Assembly: GCF_011752625.1 (NCBI RefSeq)
Contig: NZ_VWXD01000007.1
Span: forward strand, 186,001-250,000
Length of the DNA stretch: 64,000 bases
Direction: 5' to 3'
From: Candidatus Pantoea formicae
Lineage (GTDB): Bacteria; Pseudomonadota; Gammaproteobacteria; Enterobacterales; Enterobacteriaceae
The position numbers were made by a program, and so were the translations under genes. The notes under the pieces are model-generated. The model saw only the letters and a program-made list of their open reading frames with translations. It did not search any database and was not told the DNA's origin. Below, piece by piece: positions 52,351 to 61,581 of this stretch (position 1 is the stretch's first letter; every line of letters starts with the position of its first letter).

Positions 52351-53481
52351 TTAGCCTCCTTGTTGAGTAGCCGGAACGGATGGCTGCGCCAGTAGATTTC
52401 TCACGCGGGTTTGCATCAGTTTTTCCAGCAGTGCCTGGCTCTCCAGCGTATCGGGTACATCCATTGAGATGTTTTGCTGGCTGAGTTCATCTAATTGAGC
52501 AAGAAACGCTTTCGTGGCGGCATCATTAGTGTCGTACCAGGCGCGTACCCAGGTGGATACCGCATCAATCGACTGCTTGTAGATCTCATCCTGATGGCGC
52601 GGTACGGCCTGTGCCGCAATCAACAGGCGAGAACGGATGTTTTCACGTAGATAGACGTCTTGATTTGGTGCCAGCAAAGGCTGTGCCGTGTTGTCGCGGC
52701 GGCGGATGGTAATAAAATCATCCATAAAGTTGTGCCAGCTTTTCACCAGGTTTTGACGCCATTCATGCAGCGAGCTGGATAACTCACCGCCATCCGCATC
52801 CATCGGTGAATCATCACTGTCATTGTCGGCCAGGCGCAGGTTATCGACGCCATTCGACAGCTGATTGAGTTTGAGGATGATGCCGTCGTAATCCACCTGG
52901 CTGACGGTGGAAAGTGAACTGATGTCCTGCGTCAGTGCGCGGCGCACATTCATCACGCTGGGGTCATTCATGTCAGCCAGGCTGGTGTCTGCGCTTTTTA
53001 GCAGCGCAGCGGCGGTGGTGACATCCTGGTCGCTCCACAGTTTGCGACCTGCCAATTTCACCAGGTAGTCAGCTTGCGCTACCAGCCAGGTGCGCGTGTC
53101 GTTGCCGGAAATCGTCGCGACTTTATCACGCAGGGTTTCCAGCTCTTTGGCACTGTTGTCCTGCTGAGTGCGCGCTTCCTTTAATGCCGTATTGGCCGCA
53201 TCCAGCTGTTGCGTGAGCTGTTGTTTGTCGCTGCCCAGTTGCTGTTGCAACGCGCTGAGCTGCTCGCTGAGGTTTTGGTTAGTTTGAGCCTGTAAGTCGG
53301 CCTGGTGTTTCCCATTCAGGTAAAGTCCTGCGCCAATCGCCAGCGCAATCACAATCGCCACCGCACTCAGTACTTTGCCGTCGCTTTTTTTATCACGAGG
53401 CTTTTTGTTGTCTGGTTTGGGGGAAGTGTCCGCTGGGGTGGTTTCATCAACCATGGCGGAGGGGGCTTTTTGTTCCGTCAT
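52351..53481 (-). CDS. hemX: HemX, putative uroporphyrinogen-III C-methyltransferase-like membrane protein
   Basis: The protein has 376 aa (E. coli 393). A charged Pro/Lys/Asp-rich N-terminus precedes one membrane helix (about 37-56), then a Gln-rich coiled coil (about 57-115) and a helical domain. Despite the old name no methyltransferase motif is seen. It is a structural partner encoded between hemD and hemY, with role unproven. Confidence 0.93.
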   Translation of the reverse strand: MTEQKAPSAMVDETTPADTSPKPDNKKPRDKKSDGKVLSAVAIVIALAIGAGLYLNGKHQADLQAQTNQNLSEQLSALQQQLGSDKQQLTQQLDAANTALKEARTQQDNSAKELETLRDKVATISGNDTRTWLVAQADYLVKLAGRKLWSDQDVTTAAALLKSADTSLADMNDPSVMNVRRALTQDISSLSTVSQVDYDGIILKLNQLSNGVDNLRLADNDSDDSPMDADGGELSSSLHEWRQNLVKSWHNFMDDFITIRRRDNTAQPLLAPNQDVYLRENIRSRLLIAAQAVPRHQDEIYKQSIDAVSTWVRAWYDTNDAATKAFLAQLDELSQQNISMDVPDTLESQALLEKLMQTRVRNLLAQPSVPATQQGG

Positions 53482-53504
53482 TATGGCTCATCCCATTGTT
53501 AAGT

Positions 53505-54245
53505 TCAGCGTAACGCGCGCAGCAGCGCATCGTTATCGGCACCATCGGCTACGTCAACGTCCTGCCAGCCTAATTCGGCGGCTTGCGTAGCCAAACGTTC
53601 ACTGACGACCACCAGCCGACAGTGCAATAACCATTCCCGACGATCGATTGGCGGAAACAGTGCAAACAGTTGTTGTAACATCTCACCGCTGGTGACCACC
53701 AGTGTGGTGATACCCCGGTCGCGCCAGCGTCGGCCCTCAATAGCGCCGTCATAATGCTTTTCACAGCGCTGATAGCACTCGCAATACTCAACGCTGGCAC
53801 CTCGTGCGAGCAGCGTCTCTGCCAGTAATTCGCGGCCCGGACTGCCACGCAAGATTAGCGCACGTTTGCCCTCTACTTGCTGCAAACGATTGAGACGCAC
53901 CAGTTCTTCACTGGTCTCCCGCGCATGAGGATAGTCTACTTTCAGATGACTGACGGTATGCAATGCCAACGCAGTGCTGCGGCCTATCGCATAATAGTCA
54001 AGCGCATCGGGCCAGGCGAGGGCATGGCGCTGCAAGGCTGGATGGGCAAAAAGCACGACCTGCTGCGACAGCAAAAATACCATATCGCCCGGCTGCAATG
54101 CCGCCAGCTTTTGTGGCAGGTGTTCAAGATCGCGACCCGGCGTGAATTCAATCAGCGGTAAGGTCCACGCCAGTTTTCCTTGGGTTCGCAAACGCGAAAC
54201 CAATTCACTGGCGGCGGGCTCTGGGCGGGTCACGAGGATGGTCAT
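53505..54245 (-). CDS. hemD: Uroporphyrinogen-III synthase
   Basis: The 246-aa length equals that of E. coli HemD. It closes hydroxymethylbilane to uroporphyrinogen III with inversion of ring D. The family is poorly conserved; the Thr-Arg-Pro N-terminus and the Thr-Ser-Gly-Glu-Met segment fit. It overlaps hemC by 4 nt. Confidence 0.95.
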   Translation of the reverse strand: MTILVTRPEPAASELVSRLRTQGKLAWTLPLIEFTPGRDLEHLPQKLAALQPGDMVFLLSQQVVLFAHPALQRHALAWPDALDYYAIGRSTALALHTVSHLKVDYPHARETSEELVRLNRLQQVEGKRALILRGSPGRELLAETLLARGASVEYCECYQRCEKHYDGAIEGRRWRDRGITTLVVTSGEMLQQLFALFPPIDRREWLLHCRLVVVSERLATQAAELGWQDVDVADGADNDALLRALR

Positions 54246-55183
54246 GCGGGAGGTTGTCCTTGATAGACGTCACGCAGGATGTCACGGGCACCGCCATCCA
54301 GCAGCTCTTCTGCCAGTGAAATACCCATCTGTTCAGCCTGCTCGCGCGGGCCACGACGTTCACCCACCACCATTTGATGGCCATCCGGCGAACCGACCAG
54401 GCCGCGCAGCCATAGCTGGCCATCTTCCAGTACCGCGAAGCTACCGATCGGCACCTGACAGCCGCCTTCAAGGCGGGTATTCATGGCGCGTTCAGCACGG
54501 ACGCAAATCGCGGTATCGCTGTGATTCAACGCGTCCAGCAGGGTAATCAGTGCGTGATCGTCCAGGCGGCATTCAATGCCCACAGCACCTTGGCCCACTG
54601 CCGGTAAGGAGACCTCAGCCGGCATTGCCTGACGAATGCGCGCTTCCAGCCCTAAACGCTTGAGCCCCGCCGCAGCAAGAATAATGGCGTCATATTCACC
54701 GGCGTCCAGCTTACCTAAACGGGTGCCAACGTTGCCGCGCAGTGAGCGAATCACCAAATCAGGACGACGTGCGCTGAGCTGGCATTGGCGACGTAGGCTG
54801 GATGTACCGACCACCGCACCCTGCGGCAGTTCATCAATCGAGTGGTAATGATTAGAGACAAACGCATCACGCGGATCTTCACGCTCGCAGATGGTCACTA
54901 ATCCTAAACCTTCGGGGAAATCCACGGGGACATCTTTCATGGAGTGCACCGCAAGATCGGCGCGATTTTCCAACATGGCCAGTTCGAGTTCTTTGACAAA
55001 CAGCCCTTTACCCCCCACTTTAGCCAGCGGCGTGTCGAGGATAATATCGCCTTTAGTGACCATCGGGACCAGCTCAACGCGCAGCCCCGGATGTGCTGCC
55101 ATCAGGCGTTGTTGGACATATTGTGCCTGCCACAGGGCAAGAGGACTTTGCCTGGTAGCAATTCTGAAAATTTTGTTTAACAT
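54242..55183 (-). CDS. hemC: Hydroxymethylbilane synthase (porphobilinogen deaminase)
   Basis: This 313-aa protein has the E. coli length when started at the ATG at 55183 (Met-Leu-Asn-Lys-Ile-Phe-Arg-Ile); an ATG four codons upstream is the alternative. It condenses four porphobilinogens. The dipyrromethane-cofactor Cys is in Gly-Gly-Cys-Gln-Val-Pro, and the Lys-Asp-Val-Pro and Ser-Leu-Arg-Gly-Asn-Val-Gly-Thr-Arg substrate motifs are intact. It is divergent from cyaA, as in E. coli. Confidence 0.97.
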   Translation of the reverse strand: MLNKIFRIATRQSPLALWQAQYVQQRLMAAHPGLRVELVPMVTKGDIILDTPLAKVGGKGLFVKELELAMLENRADLAVHSMKDVPVDFPEGLGLVTICEREDPRDAFVSNHYHSIDELPQGAVVGTSSLRRQCQLSARRPDLVIRSLRGNVGTRLGKLDAGEYDAIILAAAGLKRLGLEARIRQAMPAEVSLPAVGQGAVGIECRLDDHALITLLDALNHSDTAICVRAERAMNTRLEGGCQVPIGSFAVLEDGQLWLRGLVGSPDGHQMVVGERRGPREQAEQMGISLAEELLDGGARDILRDVYQGQPPA

Positions 55184-55385
55184 ACTGTTAACCATTTTGA
55201 TCGTTCATCGATTATCCTATCATTGATAGGGGAATGCTGTCAGTTTCAACGGATTGAAAAGGCCCCGATGCCAGATTGGATCGCATAGCGCGGCATAATC
55301 TGAGGTCGAAGTCCGAAAAAGCAGGGCTACCAACGGAACGTGCTAAACTGTTAGGTAGCGCAACTTTCTTTACGGTCAATCCTCC

Positions 55386-55407
55386 AGGTGTTAGATTGAT
55401 CACGTTT
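55386..55407. promoter_or_regulatory. CRP-binding site in the cyaA promoter region
   Basis: The 22-bp site AGGTGTTA...TGATCACGTTT (55386-55407) differs from the known E. coli cyaA CRP site at only one position by my recall. It lies 89-110 bp before the cyaA start and would repress cyaA when cAMP is high. Confidence 0.85.
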
Positions 55408-55495
55408 CCAGCAATAATTTGCCCGATATCTTTATTATTAAGCGGCAGGTTTTGGAAACAGGGTGCTTAACACTGGGACAATCAGGCGAAACGTC

Positions 55496-58057
55496 TTGTA
55501 CCTCTACATTGAGACACTGAAACAGAGACTGGATGCAATTAACCAGCTGCGCGTTGATCGCGCACTGGCTGCTATGGGGCCTGCTTTCCAGCAAGTCTAC
55601 AGTCTGCTGCCAACATTACTGCACTATCATCATCCGCTGATGCCGGGCTACCTCGAAGGTAGCGTTCCCCACGGCGTCAGCTTCTTCACGCCTGATGAAA
55701 ATCAACAGCAGCTGCTGCAAGATCTCGCAGGCGAACAGCCACTGGATCTCAGTACGGCCGTCAAAGGCGAACGTCCTATCACGGGTATCTATTCAATGGG
55801 CAGCACCTCGTCCGTTGGACAGAACAGCGTGTCGGATCTCGATATCTGGGTATGCCACCAATCCTGGCTAGATAATGAAGAGCGCCTCAATCTGCAGCGC
55901 AAGTGTACGCTGTTGCAGAAATGGTGTGTGTCGATGGGTGTGGAAGTCAGTTTCTTCCTGATTGACGAGAACCGTTTCCGCCACAATGAGAGCGGCAGCC
56001 TCGGTGGTGAGGATTGTGGTTCGACCCAACATATTTTGCTGCTGGATGAGTTTTACCGCACCGCCGTGCGTATGGCAGGCAAGCGCATCCTGTGGAACAT
56101 GGTGCCCGGCGAAGAAGAACACCATTACGACGAATACGTGATGTCACTCTATTCTCAAGGTGTGTTAACGCCGAATGAGTGGCTGGATCTCGGCGGCCTC
56201 GGCACGCTGTCCGCGGAAGAGTATTTTGGTGCCAGCCTGTGGCAGCTCTATAAAAGCATCGACTCGCCTTATAAAGCGGTGTTGAAAACGCTGCTGTTAG
56301 AAGCGTACAGCTGGGAATACCCCAATACGCAGCTGCTGGCAATGGATATCAAACAGCGCCTGCACGATGGCGAAATCATCTGCTTCGGCCTCGATCCCTA
56401 CTGCATGATGCTGGAACGCGTGACGCGTTATTTGACCAGTGTCGACGACATGGCGCGCCTCGATCTGGTGCGTCGATGTTTCTACTTAAAAGTGTGTGAA
56501 AAGCTCTCGAGCGAAGATCACCATCATCAACGCTCAGGCTGGCGTCGCGAGATTCTGTCACAGCTGGTGAAAGAGTGGGGCTGGGATGATGAGAAATTAG
56601 CGGTATTAGACAACCGCGCGCAGTGGAAAATTGAACGTGTGCGTGAAGCACACAACGAATTGCTGGATGCGATGATGCAAAGCTATCGCAACCTGATCCG
56701 TTTTGCCCGTCGTAACAATTTAAGCGTCAGTGCCAGCCCGCAAGATATCGGCGTGCTGACGCGTAAACTGTATGCCGCGTTTGAAGCGCTGCCGGGTAAA
56801 GTGACGCTGGTGAATCCGCAGATTTCACCGGATCTCTCGGAAGAAAATCTGACCTTTATCCATGTGCCGGAAGGCCGCGCCAATCGCGCCGGTTGGTATC
56901 TTTACAACCAGTCGCCGGACATGAGTTCGATCATCAGCCATCAGCCGCTGGAATATAACCGTTACCTGAACAAATTAGTGGCATGGGCGTGGTTTAACGG
57001 GTTGCTGACCAGCAAAACTCGTCTGCACATGAAAGGGAACGAGTTCTGCGATCTGCCGCGCTTGCAGGAGTTGGTCAACGATGTGTCGAGCCACTTCCCG
57101 CTGCGCGTACCGGCACCGACACCAAAAGCGTTGTACAGCCCGTGTGAAATCCGTCATTTGGCGATTATCGTCAATCTTGAGCACGATCCGACCTCGGCAT
57201 TCCGCAATCAGGTGGTGCATTTTGATTTCCGCAAGCTGGATGTGTTCAGCTTCGGTCAGCAGCAACAGTGCCTGATTGGCAGCATCGACCTGCTGTATCG
57301 CAACTCGTGGAATGAGGTGCGCACGCTGCACTTCAGTGGCGAGCAGGCGATGATTGAAGCGCTGAAAACCATTCTGGGCAAAATGCATCAGGATGCTGCG
57401 CCGCCCGATACGGTAGAAGTGTTCTGCTACAGCCAGCATTTGCGCGGTTTGATCAGAACGCGCGTGCAGCAGCTGGTTTCTGAATGCATTGAACTGCGTC
57501 TTTCGAGTACGCGTCAGGAGCCGGGCCGCTTTAAAGCACTGCGTATGGCGGGACAAACCTGGGGTCTGTTCTTTGAACGCATGAGCGTATCGGTGCAGAA
57601 ACTGGAAAATGCGGTGGAGTTTTATGGTGCGATTTCCAATAACAAACTGCACGGTTTGTCGATCAAAGTAGAATCGAACCAGACGCCGTTACCGCCGGTG
57701 GTCAACGGCTACGCCAGCGAAGGTATCATCCAGTTCTTCTTTGAAGACACCACCAACGATCGTGGCTTCAATATTTATATCCTCGACGAGAGCAACCGCG
57801 TTGAGGTGTATCACCATTGCGAAGGCAGCAAGGAAGAGTTGGTACGCGACGTGAGCCGTTTTTACTCGTCCTCACATGACCGTTTTACGTACGGCTCTAG
57901 CTTTATCAATTTCAACCTGCCGCAGTTCTATCAGATTGTGAACACGGGCGATCGCTACCAGGTGATTCCGTTCCGCAGCCAGACACTGACGCAACTCTGC
58001 GCCACGCAGCCCGATAACGACAACGGCGACTTCCAGCCGCGCTACCAAATGCACTGA
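55496..58057 (+). CDS. cyaA: Class I adenylate cyclase CyaA
   Basis: The protein has 853 aa (E. coli 848). It makes cAMP from ATP and is activated through phosphorylated EIIA-Glc bound to its C-terminal half. The N-terminal catalytic half has Gly-Ser-Thr-Ser-Ser-Val-Gly and Ser-Asp-Leu-Asp-Ile-Trp-Val. Translation starts at TTG 55496 (Met-Tyr-Leu-Tyr-Ile-Glu-Thr), the same rare start used in E. coli to limit synthesis, with an AGGCG site 8 bp upstream. The frame's earlier codon at 55463 is not supported. The C-terminal tail differs from E. coli. Confidence 0.97.
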   Translation: MYLYIETLKQRLDAINQLRVDRALAAMGPAFQQVYSLLPTLLHYHHPLMPGYLEGSVPHGVSFFTPDENQQQLLQDLAGEQPLDLSTAVKGERPITGIYSMGSTSSVGQNSVSDLDIWVCHQSWLDNEERLNLQRKCTLLQKWCVSMGVEVSFFLIDENRFRHNESGSLGGEDCGSTQHILLLDEFYRTAVRMAGKRILWNMVPGEEEHHYDEYVMSLYSQGVLTPNEWLDLGGLGTLSAEEYFGASLWQLYKSIDSPYKAVLKTLLLEAYSWEYPNTQLLAMDIKQRLHDGEIICFGLDPYCMMLERVTRYLTSVDDMARLDLVRRCFYLKVCEKLSSEDHHHQRSGWRREILSQLVKEWGWDDEKLAVLDNRAQWKIERVREAHNELLDAMMQSYRNLIRFARRNNLSVSASPQDIGVLTRKLYAAFEALPGKVTLVNPQISPDLSEENLTFIHVPEGRANRAGWYLYNQSPDMSSIISHQPLEYNRYLNKLVAWAWFNGLLTSKTRLHMKGNEFCDLPRLQELVNDVSSHFPLRVPAPTPKALYSPCEIRHLAIIVNLEHDPTSAFRNQVVHFDFRKLDVFSFGQQQQCLIGSIDLLYRNSWNEVRTLHFSGEQAMIEALKTILGKMHQDAAPPDTVEVFCYSQHLRGLIRTRVQQLVSECIELRLSSTRQEPGRFKALRMAGQTWGLFFERMSVSVQKLENAVEFYGAISNNKLHGLSIKVESNQTPLPPVVNGYASEGIIQFFFEDTTNDRGFNIYILDESNRVEVYHHCEGSKEELVRDVSRFYSSSHDRFTYGSSFINFNLPQFYQIVNTGDRYQVIPFRSQTLTQLCATQPDNDNGDFQPRYQMH

Positions 58058-58094
58058 TCCCGCTAGCGTTCGCGCGGTGGGATTGGCTTTTCCT
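58055..58094 (+). terminator. Weak terminator-like hairpin after cyaA
   Basis: ATCCCGC (58057-58063) can pair with GCGG-T-GGGAT (58074-58083) with a small bulge, followed by the T-rich GGCTTTTCC. This 135-bp cyaA-lptM gap holds no gene. Confidence 0.4.
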
Positions 58095-58192
58095 CTGACA
58101 TGCTCCCGGATTTGCGGGTATTTCCTGTTGCTTTTACAACGTCAACTGCGATGATAAGCAGCCAAGGCTTAAGGACAGAAAGAGCAGACAGA

Positions 58193-58396
58193 ATGAGACG
58201 AATGATAAGTCAGCTGGGTATGGGGCTGGCGCTGGTCAGCCTGGTAGGTTGTGGCCTGAAAGGACCGCTGTATTTCCCGCCGAAAGATCAGCCAACCAAG
58301 AGCAATCAGCAAGTGACTGAGCAGCAGAAAAAAGCCGCTCAAAACGCTGACGTGAATGGGTTGGTCACCACTAAACCTGGTGTGCAGGCGAACTAA
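58193..58396 (+). CDS. lptM: LPS-assembly lipoprotein LptM (YifL)
   Basis: The 67-aa length equals that of E. coli. The lipobox Leu-Val-Gly-Cys places the lipidated Cys at residue 20, followed by Gly-Leu-Lys-Gly-Pro-Leu-Tyr-Phe-Pro-Pro, the conserved core. LptM helps LptD reach its correct disulfide state at the BAM complex. The rest is a disordered Gln/Lys/Thr-rich tail. A GACAGA stretch precedes the ATG; a second ATG three codons on is possible. Confidence 0.94.
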   Translation: MRRMISQLGMGLALVSLVGCGLKGPLYFPPKDQPTKSNQQVTEQQKKAAQNADVNGLVTTKPGVQAN

Positions 58397-58425
58397 TCTC
58401 TATGAGTAATCCGGCGGAGCAGAAA

Positions 58426-59250
58426 ATGCAGTTCTCGAAAATGCACGGTCTCGGCAACGATTTCATGGTTGTGGATGCCGTGACGCAAAACGTCTTTTTT
58501 TCGCCGGAGCTGATTCGCCGTCTGGCGGACAGGCATCTGGGGATCGGTTTCGATCAGCTGCTGATCGTCGAACCGCCTTACGATCCGGATCTCGATTTTC
58601 ACTACCGAATTTTCAATGCCGATGGCAGTGAAGTGGCACAGTGCGGCAATGGCGCACGCTGCTTCGCACGCTTTGTGCGTTTGAAAGGATTGACCAACAA
58701 AAGCGACATTCGCGTCAGCACACAAACCGGCCGCATGGTGCTTAGCGTGACCAGCGATGAGTTAGTGCGCGTGAATATGGGCGAACCGAATTTCGACCCG
58801 CAGCAGGTGCCATTGCGCGCCAATAAAGCCGAAAACCTTTATCTGCAACGTGTAGCGGACCAAACGGTGATGTTTGGTGCGGTATCAATGGGCAATCCGC
58901 ACTGTGTGATTCAGGTGGAGAGTGTGAAAACCGCGCCCGTTGAAACGCTCGGTCCGGTGCTGGAAAGCCATGAGCGCTTCCCGGAACGAGTGAATGTCGG
59001 TTTTATGGAAGTGGTCAATCCTGAGCATATCCGTCTGCGCGTCTATGAACGTGGCGCAGGCGAAACCCAGGCGTGTGGCAGCGGCGCATGTGCGGCGGTG
59101 GCCTGTGGGATTCAGCAAGGCATTCTGGCGGAGAAAGTCCGCGTTGATTTGCCTGGCGGAACCTTACATATCGCCTGGAAAGGGGCAGGTCAGCCGCTGT
59201 TTATGACCGGTCCAGCCACACACGTCTACGATGGGTTTATTCATCTATGA
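58426..59250 (+). CDS. dapF: Diaminopimelate epimerase
   Basis: This 274-aa enzyme turns LL-DAP into meso-DAP for lysine and peptidoglycan. The two catalytic cysteines are Cys73 (Ala-Gln-Cys-Gly-Asn-Gly) and the one in Ala-Cys-Gly-Ser-Gly-Ala. The ATG at 58426 is chosen because it has a strong GGCGGAG site 7 bp upstream and gives exactly the E. coli N-terminus (Met-Gln-Phe-Ser-Lys-Met-His-Gly). The earlier ATG at 58402 has no ribosome site. It overlaps yigA by 4 nt. Confidence 0.97.
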   Translation: MQFSKMHGLGNDFMVVDAVTQNVFFSPELIRRLADRHLGIGFDQLLIVEPPYDPDLDFHYRIFNADGSEVAQCGNGARCFARFVRLKGLTNKSDIRVSTQTGRMVLSVTSDELVRVNMGEPNFDPQQVPLRANKAENLYLQRVADQTVMFGAVSMGNPHCVIQVESVKTAPVETLGPVLESHERFPERVNVGFMEVVNPEHIRLRVYERGAGETQACGSGACAAVACGIQQGILAEKVRVDLPGGTLHIAWKGAGQPLFMTGPATHVYDGFIHL

Positions 59251-59951
59251 AAAATGTCGAAGAGCAAACCGACAGCGCGGTTTTGCTGGACGATCAGTCG
59301 GTTAGCGCCTTCCTGCGCCAGAATCCCGATTTCTTTATACGCAATGCACGCCAGGTCGAACAGATGATGGTGCCGCATCCGGTGCGTGGCAGCGTTTCGC
59401 TGGTGGAGTGGCATATGGCGCGTCAGCGCAACCACATCCAGCAGTTGGAAGAGGAGATCACCTTGTTGATGGAGCAGGCTACGGCTAACCATCAGCTGTT
59501 TGATCGCCTGCTGTCGTTGCAGGGTCACCTTGCTTCCGCTGACAGCCTGCAAGAGATGCTCACGCGTTTACATCGCTGGGCACGTGAGCTTGGCTTGGCC
59601 GGTGCGAACGTGCGCGTGTTCAATGACAAATGGCACATTGGTGCGCCTTCTGATTTCACTCAACTGGGTTTGTCACGCCAGGCCTTCGAGCCTCTGCGTA
59701 TCCAACGTTTTGGTCACGAACACCATTACCTTGGTAGCCTGAACGGTCCTGAACTGCTGCTGTTATTACCGCAGGCCAAAGCGATTGGTTCCGTCGCGAT
59801 GTCACTGATGGGTGAACGCGGTGAGCTGGGTGTGCTGATATTTAGTAGCCGCGATAATCAACACTATCAGGCGGGCATGGGGACACTGCTGTTACAGCAT
59901 CTGGCGCAAATGTTGCCTGAGTTGCTGTCGCGTTGGATTGAACGTGCATGA
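59247..59951 (+). CDS. yigA: DUF484 family protein YigA
   Basis: The protein has 234 aa (E. coli 235). An N-terminal coiled-coil segment (about 45-85) is followed by a GAF-like DUF484 domain. The function is unknown. Coupled by 4-nt overlaps to dapF and xerC, it belongs to the dapF-yigA-xerC-yigB operon. Confidence 0.93.
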   Translation: MKNVEEQTDSAVLLDDQSVSAFLRQNPDFFIRNARQVEQMMVPHPVRGSVSLVEWHMARQRNHIQQLEEEITLLMEQATANHQLFDRLLSLQGHLASADSLQEMLTRLHRWARELGLAGANVRVFNDKWHIGAPSDFTQLGLSRQAFEPLRIQRFGHEHHYLGSLNGPELLLLLPQAKAIGSVAMSLMGERGELGVLIFSSRDNQHYQAGMGTLLLQHLAQMLPELLSRWIERA

Positions 59952-60850
59952 GCCCGCTGCTGCACGCGGTTGAAGGCTTTCTGCGTTACCTGAAAGTCGA
60001 ACGCCAGCTTAGCCCGCTTACGCAGAAAAATTACACTCGCCAATTGCAGGCGATAATGACCATGGCCGATGAGATGAAAATCACCGCCTGGGCTCAGTTG
60101 GAACCTGCGCAGGTGCGTCAACTGGCGGCGCGCAGTCGTCGCGGCGGTTTGGGCGCCAGCAGCCTGGCGTTGCGCATGTCGGCGCTGCGCAGTTTTCTCG
60201 ACTGGCAAGTAAGCCAGGGCATGTTAAGTGCCAATCCCGCTAAAGGTATCTCGACACCCCGCAATGCTCGTCATCTGCCCAAAAATATGGATGTCGATGA
60301 GGTCAACCAATTACTGGAAATCGATCTCAACGATCCGCTGGCCGTGCGCGATCGCGCCATGCTGGAAACCATGTACGGCGGCGGGCTGCGTCTGTCTGAG
60401 CTGGTCGGTTTGGATTGCCGTCATGTTGATTTAGAAGCCGGTGAAGTATGGGTGCTGGGTAAAGGCAGCAAAGAGCGTCGTGTTCCCATCGGCGGTACTG
60501 CTGTGACTTGGCTAAAGCACTGGTTGCCACTGCGTGAAAGCTTTGCGCCACAGGATGATGCCGTGTTTGTCTCCAGCCGAGGCAGCCGCATTTCCGCGCG
60601 CAACGTGCAGAAACGCTTTGCCGAGTGGGGGATTAAGCAGGGTGTGGCGAGCCATATCCATCCGCATAAGTTGCGTCACTCATTTGCCACCCATTTGCTG
60701 GAGTCGAGCGGCGATCTGCGCGCAGTGCAGGAGTTGCTGGGGCACGCGAATCTCTCGACCACGCAAATCTATACCCATCTTGATTTCCAGCACTTGGCGA
60801 CCGTGTACGATGCAGCACATCCACGTGCTAAACGAGGAAAGTCTGAATGA
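59948..60850 (+). CDS. xerC: Tyrosine recombinase XerC
   Basis: The protein has 300 aa (E. coli 298). With XerD it resolves chromosome dimers at dif. An N-terminal SAM-like domain is followed by a catalytic domain with the full set: Arg in Gly-Gly-Leu-Arg-Leu-Ser-Glu, Lys in Gly-Lys-Gly-Ser-Lys-Glu, His-Lys-Leu-Arg-His, His in Leu-Gly-His-Ala and nucleophile Tyr in Gln-Ile-Tyr-Thr-His. It is the housekeeping recombinase, not a phage integrase, as the operon context shows. Confidence 0.97.
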   Translation: MSPLLHAVEGFLRYLKVERQLSPLTQKNYTRQLQAIMTMADEMKITAWAQLEPAQVRQLAARSRRGGLGASSLALRMSALRSFLDWQVSQGMLSANPAKGISTPRNARHLPKNMDVDEVNQLLEIDLNDPLAVRDRAMLETMYGGGLRLSELVGLDCRHVDLEAGEVWVLGKGSKERRVPIGGTAVTWLKHWLPLRESFAPQDDAVFVSSRGSRISARNVQKRFAEWGIKQGVASHIHPHKLRHSFATHLLESSGDLRAVQELLGHANLSTTQIYTHLDFQHLATVYDAAHPRAKRGKSE

Positions 60851-61563
60851 AGTTCTACCGTCCGCTGGGGCCGATCAAAGCGATCACCTTTGATCTCGAC
60901 GATACCCTTTATGACAACCATCCGGTGATCCGCAAAACCACGACTGAATCCCATGCCGCTTTGCAGGCCTATCATCCGGCGCTGCGTGAATTTACCCCAG
61001 CTGATTACCAAGCGCTGCGTGACGAATTGCTGGTGCAAGAGCCTGAGATTTATCACGACGTCTCTGAGTGGCGTCGTCGTTCGGTTGAACGGGCGTTGCT
61101 CAATGTCGGCTTGTCCGCTGCTGAAGCCACTGCGGGTGCCAGCGAAGTGATGAGTGTGTTCCATCAGTGGCGCAGCGAAGTGGATATGCCAGAAGAGACG
61201 CATCAAACGCTGACGTGGCTGGGGGAGCGCGTGCCGCTAGTGGCGATCACCAATGGTAATGCCTGCCCGGAAAAGCTGGGGATTCATCACTACTTCCAGT
61301 TTGCCCTTCGCGCAGGTCCGCACGGCCGCGCAAAACCTTGGCAGGATATGTACCATCTCGCTTCGGCGCGTTTAGGCATCGCGCCTGAACATATTCTGCA
61401 TGTGGGTGATGATCTCACCACCGACGTGGTGGGTTCTCTGCGGGCGGGCATGCAAGCCTGCTGGATTAACCTGCGCGGCGGTAATCTGATGAAGATTGAC
61501 GATGCGCGTTTGGTTCCGCATGTGGAAATTCATCAGTTGGCATCGCTGACCTCGCTGCTATAA
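60847..61563 (+). CDS. yigB: HAD-family FMN/5-amino-6-(5-phospho-D-ribitylamino)uracil phosphatase YigB
   Basis: The 238-aa length equals that of E. coli. HAD motif I is Phe-Asp-Leu-Asp-Asp-Thr-Leu; motif II is in Ile-Thr-Asn-Gly-Asn; the Lys is in Arg-Ala-Lys-Pro; and motif IV is Gly-Asp-Asp-Leu. E. coli YigB dephosphorylates the riboflavin precursor and FMN. Its last codons contain the uvrD promoter. Confidence 0.95.
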   Translation: MKFYRPLGPIKAITFDLDDTLYDNHPVIRKTTTESHAALQAYHPALREFTPADYQALRDELLVQEPEIYHDVSEWRRRSVERALLNVGLSAAEATAGASEVMSVFHQWRSEVDMPEETHQTLTWLGERVPLVAITNGNACPEKLGIHHYFQFALRAGPHGRAKPWQDMYHLASARLGIAPEHILHVGDDLTTDVVGSLRAGMQACWINLRGGNLMKIDDARLVPHVEIHQLASLTSLL

Positions 61564-61564
61564 T
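61537..61564 (+). promoter_or_regulatory. uvrD promoter
   Basis: TTGGCA (61537-61542), a 16-bp spacer and a perfect TATAAT (61559-61564) overlap the end of yigB and sit directly before the LexA box. Confidence 0.8.
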
Positions 61565-61565
61565 G

Positions 61566-61581
61566 CTGTATGTCTATCCAG
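61566..61581. promoter_or_regulatory. LexA (SOS) box of uvrD
   Basis: CTG-TATGTCTATC-CAG fits the CTG-N10-CAG consensus. It begins 2 bp after the -10 element, so bound LexA would block transcription start. Confidence 0.9.

Noticed and set aside
58402..58425. Earlier ATG for dapF at 58402
   Set aside because: No ribosome-binding site; the ATG at 58426 has GGCGGAG at the right distance and gives the 274-aa family length.
59948..60850. XerC considered as a phage integrase next to a tRNA or island
   Set aside because: It sits inside the conserved dapF-yigA-xerC-yigB operon with 4-nt overlaps, so it is the housekeeping dimer-resolution recombinase.
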